From contig JAQUAE010000075.1 in assembly GCA_028687395.1 (NCBI GenBank), positions 1 to 7,587 of the forward strand: a DNA stretch of 7,587 nucleotides. The letters run 5' to 3'. The position numbers and the translations under genes were made by a program. Numbering within the stretch: position 1 is the stretch's first letter; every line of letters starts with the position of its first letter. Under the pieces are notes generated by a model that saw nothing but the letters and a program-made list of their open reading frames with translations, did no database searches and was not told the DNA's origin. This document shows, in pieces, positions 1 through 6,028 of the stretch. Source of the stretch: Anaerolineales bacterium (GTDB taxonomy: Bacteria > Chloroflexota > Anaerolineae > Anaerolineales > UBA4823).

Positions 1-3
1 GGG

Positions 4-435
4 CTAATAAATCGGGTTGTATTTGAACTTCCACGGGCGCCAGAACCAGAATTTCAGCATGGTCGGTTCGCCACGGTCTGGCGGCATCTGGTTGCAGGGC
101 AAGAAGACCAGGCGTATGTTGCGATTGGCAAAGAGCACGTTCCTTAGTGAGGGGATGCACTTGTTTGGGTACACCGGGTCGTAGGGCTTCATGTAGTATA
201 CCTGCATCAGGTATTCGTCCTGGATGATCTCGAAGGTCTTCTCGGTAAATTCCTCGTCTTCCTTGGCCTTGGGGACGGTAAGATAATAGAAGCGCTCGTC
301 GTACTTCTTGCTGCGCAACATGATGCCCAGGTCGATGTCCGCTTTATTGACGATGGTCAATTGAATCCGCCGGTCGGAATCGAAAGCCGAAAGGAGTAAG
401 GCGAGCAGTACAGCGAAGAGAATTCTTCTGGTCAT
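4..435 (-). CDS. Small exported protein of unknown function, lipoprotein-like signal without the cysteine
   Basis: I do not recognise a named family. The start chosen is the ATG at 433-435, giving 143 aa, because a GGAGAGG lies 10 bases upstream and a secretion signal begins there; the frame stays open to 561 but that extension looks non-coding. Residues 1-18 form a signal: RR at 3-4, then a hydrophobic core ending L-S-A-F. A lipoprotein would have Cys where Phe18 stands. The mature part has paired aromatics (FYY 49-51, VYY 79-81), a DPVY segment at 86-89, two cysteines (93 and 114) that could form a disulfide, an RGEP motif at 121-124, and a tail rich in Trp, Phe and Tyr. There is no second membrane segment. 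It probably acts outside the cytoplasmic membrane. Its base composition looks lower in GC than the repair genes. It is transcribed divergently from them, so a shared function is not implied. The stop (TAG) lies almost at the window edge. Confidence 0.8.
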   Translation of the reverse strand: MTRRILFAVLLALLLSAFDSDRRIQLTIVNKADIDLGIMLRSKKYDERFYYLTVPKAKEDEEFTEKTFEIIQDEYLMQVYYMKPYDPVYPNKCIPSLRNVLFANRNIRLVFLPCNQMPPDRGEPTMLKFWFWRPWKFKYNPIY

Positions 436-445
436 TGTCCGTTTA

Positions 446-452
446 CCTCTCC
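446..452 (-). promoter_or_regulatory. Ribosome binding site for the exported protein gene
   Basis: On the minus strand the sequence reads GGAGAGG, followed by 10 bases and then the ATG at 435-433. The spacing is slightly long but acceptable. It supports the 143-aa start over the longer open frame that begins at 561. Confidence 0.55.
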
Positions 453-551
453 AGGCAGTGCTGGGCAAGCCACGCAACGCCTGGGCAGGGAGCCAACCGC
501 GTGCCTGGAGCCCAATCTGGCATTGCCCACCGGACACCCCGCCTGGGGTTA

Positions 552-560
552 AGTTTAGCA
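552..560 (-). promoter_or_regulatory. Candidate extended -10 promoter for the exported protein gene
   Basis: Read on the minus strand this is TGC-TAAACT, an extended -10 (TGn) followed by a 4-of-6 match to TATAAT. No good -35 box lies 17 bases upstream (CAGGCA is the closest). Transcription would start near 545 and leave a leader of roughly 110 bases. The palindrome AAAGCGCTTT (566-575) lies in the -35/-10 spacer, where a repressor could bind, but it may be chance. Confidence 0.35.
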
Positions 561-621
561 CAAAAAAAGCGCTTTGCCTGCACTTGCTACCTTACCTACG
601 CTTAATCGGCCGCGAAGGTTG

Positions 622-670
622 CAGCCTCTGGCTTCTTGGGTAGGGTTTCTCTATCCCTCCAGCCTCTGGC
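622..670 (+). repeat. 11-base direct repeat, two copies
   Basis: CAGCCTCTGGC occurs at 622-632 and again, identically, at 660-670, with starts 38 bases apart. Either copy could pair through GCCTCTG with CAGAGGC at 700-706, giving a 7-bp stem with a long loop. This may be a protein-binding site upstream of the operon promoters or a small duplication. The function is unknown. Confidence 0.4.
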
Positions 671-717
671 GAGCGCCTTTGCCTCCCGTGAACGGCTGGC
701 AGAGGCGCGCCCGGTGA

Positions 718-746
718 TTGACGTTTTGCCCCGCATCGAATATCCT
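718..746 (+). promoter_or_regulatory. Second candidate promoter for the repair operon
   Basis: TTGACG (718-723) is a 5-of-6 match to the -35 consensus and is followed after exactly 17 bases by TATCCT (741-746), a 4-of-6 match to the -10. Transcription would start near 753 and give a leader of about 46 bases. It would act in tandem with the stronger extended -10 at 780-788. Confidence 0.3.
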
Positions 747-779
747 TCTGGCCAGGCAGAACGGGCAGGCTGGACTCTT

Positions 780-788
780 TGCTATAAT
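780..788 (+). promoter_or_regulatory. Extended -10 promoter of the repair operon, near-leaderless
   Basis: TGC-TATAAT is a perfect -10 hexamer (783-788) with the TGn extension, which can work without a -35 box; none is evident at the right distance. The expected transcription start is about 795, only some 4 bases before the ATG at 799-801. No Shine-Dalgarno sequence lies upstream of that ATG. Both facts fit leaderless or near-leaderless translation. Confidence 0.65.
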
Positions 789-798
789 GTTTTCATTC

Positions 799-2955
799 AT
801 GGGCGAAATTACCCTCTCCCCACCACAAGCAGAACTGGCGCGCCTTCCCGTGGAGAGCAAAATCTTCCTGGAAGGGCCGGACGGCAGCGGCAAGACCACA
901 GCAGGCGTGGCGCGCCTGCTGGGCTTGCTCGAGCGAGGGGTGCCCGGGGCGTCCATATTGCTCCTGGTTCCCCAGCGCAGCCTGGGGCAGCCTTATTTGC
1001 ACGCCCTGCGCACCGCCTCGCTGCCACCCGGCAGTCCCGTCGCACTGCATACCCTCAGCGGGTTGGCGCAACGCATGGTCGAACTCTACTGGCCGCTGGT
1101 GGCGGAGGCCGCTGGTTTCGCCCACCCCGACATGCCGCCGGTCTTCTTGACCCTCGAGACCGCCCAGTACTACCTGGCTCGCCTGGTGCGCCCGCTATTC
1201 GACGAGGGTTTCTTCGCCTCGATCACCCTGGATCGCAATCGCCTCTACAGCCAGATACTGGATAACCTGAATAAGTCCGCCGTGGTTGGCTTCGCGCATA
1301 CGCAGATCGGCCAGCGCCTGGTGTCCGCCTGGGGCGGCGAGCCGGGCCAGGCACGCGTCTATCAGGATGCGCAGGAATGCGCCAGTCGCTTTCGCCAGTA
1401 CTGCCTGGAGCATAACCTGCTGGATTTCTCCCTCCAGGTGGAGCTCTTCGTCCGCTACCTGTGGCCGGACGAGGGTTGCCGCGGCGCCCTGCTGGAGACC
1501 TACCGCCACTTGATCGTGGAGAACCTGGAGGAGGACGTCCCGGTGACGCACGACCTGCTGGCAGAGTGGCTCCCGCACCTGGATTCCTGCCTGCTGATCT
1601 ACGACCAGGAAGCCGGCTACCGCTCTTTCCTTGGGGCCGACCCGCGCAGCGCCTACCGCCTGAAGGCGCTGTGCCCCCAGCGGGTGACCTTCACCGGCTC
1701 CTTCGTCACCTCTCCAATGGTGATCGCCTTGGGGGAATGCCTGGGTCGCGCTCTGCAGACCGGTAGCCAGGCGCCCGCCTCACCTCCCCCTGGAACAAGC
1801 GAGACAAGCGACTCACTACCAGCTTACCAGGCAGCCCTGAGCTTCGAAGTCCAGCGCTTCTACCCGCAAATGTTGGACTGGGTTGCTGGGCAGGTGGCGC
1901 AGTTGGTGCAGGATGAAGGCGTGCCGCCGGAGGAAATCGCCATCCTGGCGCCATTCCTGGGCGACGCCTTGCGCTTTTCGCTGGCGAACCGTTTGGAGCG
2001 CTATGGCATCCCGGCGCGCTCCCACCGCCCGTCCCGCTCCTTGCGCGAGCAACCCCCGGTGCAATGCCTGCTCACCCTGACCTACCTCGCCCACCCTGGC
2101 TGGGCGCTGCCCGCATTGCCAACCCAGTTCGACCTGGCCTACGCCTTGATGCAATCCCTCGAAGGGATGGACCTGGTGCGAGCGCAGCTCCTGGCTGAAA
2201 AAGCCCTCCTGCGCGTGGACGGCCAGCCGCGGCTGCTGCCTTTCGAGCGGGTGAAGGCTGATCTCCAGGAGCGTGTCACTTATCGCCTTGGCGAACGCTA
2301 CGAACACCTGCGCCAGTGGCTGGAGGGCTACGCCCAGGCGCCAGCCCAGGAACTGGATCACTTCCTGGGGCGCCTGTTCGGCGAGGTGCTCTCGCAACCC
2401 GGCTTTGGCTTTCACGCCAACCTGGACGCTGGCGAAGCTGCCGCCAACCTGGTGGAGTCGGCGCAAAAATTTCGCCGCGTGGCGGCAGTCGGATTAGCCG
2501 ACCTGGGCAAGCCGGTGGGGCAGGAGTACCTGGAGATGGTGCAGGATGGCGTGATCGCTGCCCAGTACCTGCGTAGCTGGCGCGGCGAAGCCCAGGGAGC
2601 GGTGCTCCTGGCGCCGGCTTACACCTTCCTGATGAGCAACCGCCCGGTGGAGGTGCAGTTCTGGTTGGATGTGGGCAGCCGGAGCTGGTATGAGCGCCTC
2701 TACCAGCCGCTCACCCAACCGCACGTGCTCAGCCGCAATTGGCCCGAAGGCAAGCACTGGACCGACGATGACGAATACAAGACCAGCCAGGAGGCGCTCT
2801 ACCGTCTGGCGCTGGGATTGTTGGCCCGCTGCCGCCGCCGCGTTTACCTCGGTTTGAGCGAGCTCGGCGAACAGGGCTACGAGCAGCGCGGCCTGCTACT
2901 GCGTGCCTTCCAGCGCCTGTTACGCGCCGCCCCGCAGGAGGCCAGCGGTGTTTAA
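799..2955 (+). CDS. Degenerate UvrD-type (SF1A) helicase paralogue, AddB-like pseudo-motor
   Basis: Probable structural subunit of a DNA end-processing helicase-nuclease in the cytoplasm. The start chosen is ATG 799 (718 aa); in-frame ATGs at 718 and 787 lie upstream of, or overlap, the perfect -10 box and would put promoter DNA in the coding region. The SF1A order is recognisable: Walker A GPDGSGKT at 26-33 (Lys32 intact); motif II position LIVENLEED at 238-246, where the expected Asp-Glu is Glu241-Asn242; motif III-like YDQEAGYRSF at 268-277; motif IV-like SFVTSP at 301-306; a Ser/Pro-rich linker at 321-342; then a typical 2A segment (GVPPEEIAIL). Motif V (HKAKGLE in active enzymes) is replaced around 602-625 by a segment with SNRP and FWLDV. 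Motif VI, at 668-686, lacks the TRAR core. The protein probably cannot couple ATP hydrolysis to translocation, though it may bind nucleotide. AddB likewise keeps the P-loop and little else, but this protein has no nuclease domain. The CDS overlaps the next gene by 8 bases. Confidence 0.92.
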   Translation: MGEITLSPPQAELARLPVESKIFLEGPDGSGKTTAGVARLLGLLERGVPGASILLLVPQRSLGQPYLHALRTASLPPGSPVALHTLSGLAQRMVELYWPLVAEAAGFAHPDMPPVFLTLETAQYYLARLVRPLFDEGFFASITLDRNRLYSQILDNLNKSAVVGFAHTQIGQRLVSAWGGEPGQARVYQDAQECASRFRQYCLEHNLLDFSLQVELFVRYLWPDEGCRGALLETYRHLIVENLEEDVPVTHDLLAEWLPHLDSCLLIYDQEAGYRSFLGADPRSAYRLKALCPQRVTFTGSFVTSPMVIALGECLGRALQTGSQAPASPPPGTSETSDSLPAYQAALSFEVQRFYPQMLDWVAGQVAQLVQDEGVPPEEIAILAPFLGDALRFSLANRLERYGIPARSHRPSRSLREQPPVQCLLTLTYLAHPGWALPALPTQFDLAYALMQSLEGMDLVRAQLLAEKALLRVDGQPRLLPFERVKADLQERVTYRLGERYEHLRQWLEGYAQAPAQELDHFLGRLFGEVLSQPGFGFHANLDAGEAAANLVESAQKFRRVAAVGLADLGKPVGQEYLEMVQDGVIAAQYLRSWRGEAQGAVLLAPAYTFLMSNRPVEVQFWLDVGSRSWYERLYQPLTQPHVLSRNWPEGKHWTDDDEYKTSQEALYRLALGLLARCRRRVYLGLSELGEQGYEQRGLLLRAFQRLLRAAPQEASGV
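2936..2941 (+). promoter_or_regulatory. Ribosome binding site deciding the GTG start of the active helicase
   Basis: AGGAGG lies inside the end of the preceding gene and is followed by 6 bases and GTG at 2948-2950. This strong Shine-Dalgarno sequence favours the GTG start over the in-frame ATG at 2903, which has none. It lies just before the upstream stop codon, which suits translational coupling. Confidence 0.85.
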
Positions 2956-5188
2956 GTTGCGCCCGCGCCAGGAGGAGGTGCTCGCCTATCCCGGCGGCAG
3001 GATGGGCGTTTCGGCCGTCCCCGGAAGCGGCAAGACTTGGACGCTTTCCCTGCTGGCGGCGGAAACCATCGCCAGAGGCGAGCTGGACGAGGATCAGGAA
3101 GTCCTGGTGGTCACCCTGGTCAACTCGGCGGTGGACCACTTCTACCAGCGAGTGCGCACCTTTCTCGAGCAGCGCAGCCTGCTGCCGCTCAATTTCCGTG
3201 TGCGCACCCTGCACGGGCTGGCGCACGACATCGTCCGTGAGCGGCCCGACCTGGTAGCGTTGGGAGATACCTTCCAGATACTGGATGAACGCCAGGCGGA
3301 TGCCATTCGCAGGGAGGTGGCGCAAGCCTGGCTGCGCAGCCACTACGCTGAGATCAGCGCTTACCTGGACCCGAATCTGGATGATGATAGGCAGGACACA
3401 CTGTTCCAAAAACAGCTCCCCGAACTGGCGACCGGGACTGCGCTCAGCTTCATCCGCTCGGCCAAGGACGAGCGCCTCACCCCGCAGCGCCTGCGCCAGG
3501 TGCTGGATGGCCTGCCCGTCCCCTTGCCCCTGGCGGAGATGGGCCAGGCCATCTACAGCGACTACCAGCGCGCCCTGGAGTACCGCGGCGCAGTCGATTT
3601 CGACGATTTGGTGCGCCACGCCCTGCACGTCCTGGAATGGGACCCGGACCTGCTCGAGCGCCTGCGCTTCCGCTGGCCGTATTTGCTGGAGGACGAAGCG
3701 CAGGACAGCAGCCGCCTGCAGGAGCTGATCCTGGAACAACTGGCTGGGCAGCACGGGAATTGGGTGCGCGTCGGCGACCCGAACCAGGCGATCTTCGAAA
3801 CCTTCACCACGGCCAACCCGGAGTTCCTGCGCCGCTTCATCAAGTCCCCCGGGGTGCTGGCACGCCAATTGCCCAACTCCGGCCGCTCCACGCAGAGCAT
3901 CATCGACCTGGCAAACGCCCTGGTGACCTGGACGCAGAGCGAGCACCCCTATGAGTTTGCCCGCGACGCGCTGCAGGAGCCGCTCATCCAACCCACCCCG
4001 CCAGACGATCCCCAACCCAATCCCCCGGATGACCCTTCTGCTATCAGGATCGTGTTAAGAAAGTTCACCCCCCAGCAAGAGGTCGAGGCTGTCGCTGATT
4101 CTCTGGAGCAATGGCTGCCGGATCACCCGGACATGACGGTGGCGGTCCTGGCGCCGCGCAATGAGCGGGGGAAGGAGATGGTCAAGGAACTCCTCGAGCG
4201 TAAGATCCCGGTGGTGGATGGCCTGTTGAACACGACCAACGCTACCCGCCTCTCGGCAGGCGCCCTGAACAGCCTATTGCAGCACCTGGCTGATCCCGAT
4301 TCCTCCAGCAAGTTGGCCAAGGTCTACGCCATCTGGCGCCGCGGCATGGAGGAGGAGCCGTCGGCACGCGTCCTCCTGGAGGAGACGGCCAGCTGGCTGC
4401 GCCGCCTCAAGCGCGTCGAGGATTACCTCTGGCCGCAACTGGGCCAGGATTGGCTGGCGGAGACCGGGCTGGGCGAGACAGCGCCCCGGGTGCACGCCGA
4501 GCTGGAGGCGTTACGCCTGGTGGTGCGCCGCTGGCAGGGTGCCATCCTTTTGCCCATCGACCAGGCGCTGCTCACCCTGGCGCAAGACTTGTTCACGGAA
4601 GCCCACGAGCTGGCGCTGGCGCACAAGCTGGCCTTACTCTTGCGCCAGGCGAGCAACCTTCACCTGGAATGGCGCTTGCCGCAGCTCATCACGGAGCTGA
4701 ATGCGATCGCCTCGAACGAACGCCGCTTCCTGGGCTTCAGCCAGGACGATACGGGCTTCGACCCGGAGCGCTACAAGGGCAAGGTGGTCGTCGCTACGCT
4801 GCACAAGGCCAAAGGGTTGGAGTGGGACCGCGTCTACCTGATGTCGGTCAACAATTACGACTTCCCCTCCGGCAACCCCGGCGAGGTTTATTTTCCGGAG
4901 AAGTGGTTCCTGCGGGATGACCTGAACCTGGAGGCTGAAGCGCTGGCGCAGCTCGGCGCTGCGTTGAACGCCGCCGACTCCTGGTATGTGGAGGGCGCCG
5001 CCACGCGCCAGGCTCGCGAGGGGACGGTGCGCGAGCGTTTGCGCCTGCTCTACGTAGGCATCACCCGCGCCCGGAGAGAGCTGGTCATGACCTGGAACAC
5101 CGGCAAGCGCGGCAACTGCACGCCAGCCGTGCCGCTGCTGGCTCTGCACAATTACCTGAAGGAGCGCCAGGATGAGGCTGCCGCCTGA
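2948..5188 (+). CDS. UvrD/PcrA/AddA-type 3'-5' DNA helicase, intact motor
   Basis: ATP-driven SF1A helicase, probably the motor of an AddAB-like complex. The GTG start gives 746 aa and the N-terminus FKLRPRQEEVL, a Q-motif with Gln8. All helicase motifs are present: Walker A AVPGSGKT 23-30 (Lys29); motif Ia from about 55; TLHG 87-90; motif II DEAQD 249-253; motif III VGDPNQAIF from 275; motif IV LPNSGRS 308-314; motif V HKAKGLEWD 619-627; motif VI YVGITRARR 702-710 with Arg707. A Pro/Asp linker with two PPDDP units spans 348-364, directly before the 2A domain. The protein ends about 36 residues after motif VI, so it has no C-terminal nuclease domain, unlike AddA or RecB; UvrD and PcrA are the alternative relatives. 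The CDS overlaps the previous gene by 8 bases and the nuclease gene by 17, which suggests coupled translation and a shared complex. Function as a helicase is well supported; the partners are inferred. Confidence 0.95.
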   Translation: MFKLRPRQEEVLAYPGGRMGVSAVPGSGKTWTLSLLAAETIARGELDEDQEVLVVTLVNSAVDHFYQRVRTFLEQRSLLPLNFRVRTLHGLAHDIVRERPDLVALGDTFQILDERQADAIRREVAQAWLRSHYAEISAYLDPNLDDDRQDTLFQKQLPELATGTALSFIRSAKDERLTPQRLRQVLDGLPVPLPLAEMGQAIYSDYQRALEYRGAVDFDDLVRHALHVLEWDPDLLERLRFRWPYLLEDEAQDSSRLQELILEQLAGQHGNWVRVGDPNQAIFETFTTANPEFLRRFIKSPGVLARQLPNSGRSTQSIIDLANALVTWTQSEHPYEFARDALQEPLIQPTPPDDPQPNPPDDPSAIRIVLRKFTPQQEVEAVADSLEQWLPDHPDMTVAVLAPRNERGKEMVKELLERKIPVVDGLLNTTNATRLSAGALNSLLQHLADPDSSSKLAKVYAIWRRGMEEEPSARVLLEETASWLRRLKRVEDYLWPQLGQDWLAETGLGETAPRVHAELEALRLVVRRWQGAILLPIDQALLTLAQDLFTEAHELALAHKLALLLRQASNLHLEWRLPQLITELNAIASNERRFLGFSQDDTGFDPERYKGKVVVATLHKAKGLEWDRVYLMSVNNYDFPSGNPGEVYFPEKWFLRDDLNLEAEALAQLGAALNAADSWYVEGAATRQAREGTVRERLRLLYVGITRARRELVMTWNTGKRGNCTPAVPLLALHNYLKERQDEAAA
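5158..5164 (+). promoter_or_regulatory. Ribosome binding site of the Fe-S nuclease gene
   Basis: GAAGGAG is followed by 7 bases and the ATG at 5172-5174. It lies within the last codons of the helicase gene, so ribosomes finishing that gene can feed the next start. Confidence 0.75.
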
Positions 5189-5996
5189 TTTTCAATTCAC
5201 CCAGGCTAACCTGCAGGACTTTGTCGATTGCCGTCGGCGTTTCCTCTTGCGTCACGTGCGTCGTCTGGCCTGGCCCGCCATCGAGAGTGAGCCGGTGATC
5301 GAAAACGAGCAGCTCAGCGAGAAGGGGGCGCGCTTCCACCGCATGGCTCACCAGGCGCTGATTGGCATGCCTTTTGAACGCCTGGCGCTGATGCTCAATG
5401 AACCGGAATTGGCTGGCTGGTGGACGAACTTTCAAAGTCAGGCGCTCCCGGAGGGCAGGCGCTACCCTGAGCTCAGCCTACAGGCCACCCTGCAGGGCTA
5501 CCGCCTGGTGGCCAAGGTGGACCTCCTGCTAGTCACGCCAGAGGGGAGAGCACTCGTCTACGATTGGAAGACCTCCCGGCGCCGCACGCCTCGCCAGTAC
5601 ATGGCCGCTAGGCTACAGACGCGGGTGTACCCTTACCTGCTTACCCAGGCGGGTGCGCAATTCAATGCTGGCCAGCCCTTCCCCCCGGAAGTGGTGGAAA
5701 TGATTTACTGGTACGCCGGCTTCCCAGATGCGCCGGAGCGCTTTGCCTACGACGATGATCGTTACCGCGCCGACGAGGCGTATCTCGACGACCTGGCGGG
5801 GACGATCCTCTCCCTTGCCGAGCAGGACTTCGGCCTGACTCCCGATGCGGGGCAGTGCCGCTATTGCGTTTACCGTTCGCTGTGTGACCGCGGCGTGCAG
5901 GCGGGCAGCCTCGACGATTGGGACGAGGCGATGGGCGCGCCGGACGAGTCGGGGGGAAACCTTGATTTCGAGCAGATCGCCGAGATTGAGTTCTGA
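5172..5996 (+). CDS. PD-(D/E)XK nuclease with Fe-S cysteines, RecB/AddB/Cas4 type
   Basis: Single-strand DNA nuclease of 274 aa, probably cleaving the strands unwound by the adjacent helicase. The catalytic set is intact: FHRMAH at 55-60 supplies the motif I His; Asp117 in AKVDLLL is the first acidic ligand; Asp131-Trp-Lys133 is the (D/E)xK motif; Gln149 and Tyr153 (QTRVY) form the QxxxY motif of RecB-family nucleases. Four cysteines, Cys20 near the N-terminus and C229-x2-C232-x5-C238 near the C-terminus, match the split arrangement and spacing that bind a 4Fe-4S cluster in AddB and Cas4. After the cluster comes an acidic tail (246-274) rich in Asp and Glu. There are no cas genes nearby and the operon encodes helicases, so an AddB-like role is more likely than Cas4. 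The start has a good Shine-Dalgarno sequence and the CDS overlaps the helicase gene by 17 bases. Confidence 0.94.
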   Translation: MRLPPDFQFTQANLQDFVDCRRRFLLRHVRRLAWPAIESEPVIENEQLSEKGARFHRMAHQALIGMPFERLALMLNEPELAGWWTNFQSQALPEGRRYPELSLQATLQGYRLVAKVDLLLVTPEGRALVYDWKTSRRRTPRQYMAARLQTRVYPYLLTQAGAQFNAGQPFPPEVVEMIYWYAGFPDAPERFAYDDDRYRADEAYLDDLAGTILSLAEQDFGLTPDAGQCRYCVYRSLCDRGVQAGSLDDWDEAMGAPDESGGNLDFEQIAEIEF

Positions 5997-6028
5997 GGCC
6001 TTGCAGCGATTGAACCGTACCTGACAAC

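Larger units (their letters stand above)
436..798. other. Divergent intergenic region with no convincing gene
   Basis: This 363-base gap separates the minus-strand exported protein gene from the plus-strand repair operon. Short open frames cross it (for example 458-643 plus) but none has a ribosome binding site or protein-like composition. It holds a TGC-TAAACT element facing left, an exact TGC-TATAAT element facing right, a TTGACG/TATCCT pair facing right, an 11-base direct repeat, a 10-base palindrome (AAAGCGCTTT, 566-575), and a possible stem between GCCTCTG (662-668) and CAGAGGC (700-706). No tRNA, riboswitch or strong terminator was seen. Confidence 0.7.

Noticed and set aside
718..798. 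ATG 718 or ATG 787 as the start of the pseudo-motor gene
   Set aside because: Translation from 718 would run through the perfect extended -10 box, and ATG 787 overlaps the box itself. Neither has a Shine-Dalgarno sequence, and the added residues do not resemble helicase sequence.
2903..2947. ATG 2903 as the start of the active helicase
   Set aside because: It lies well inside the preceding gene without a ribosome binding site, and the added residues (CYAPPRRRP) are unlike a helicase N-terminus. GTG 2948 has AGGAGG at ideal spacing and starts at the Q-motif.
2729..4015. A 428-codon open frame on the minus strand opposite both helicase genes
   Set aside because: It lies antisense to two proteins with clear family motifs, has no ribosome binding site and a composition typical of GC-rich shadow frames. 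Similar shadows at 1816-2466, 5870-6523 and 6938-7558 were rejected for the same reason.
5172..5996. The Fe-S nuclease as Cas4 of a CRISPR system
   Set aside because: The cysteine layout fits Cas4, but there is no repeat array or cas1/cas2 in the window, and the gene overlaps a helicase, which fits an AddB-type role better.
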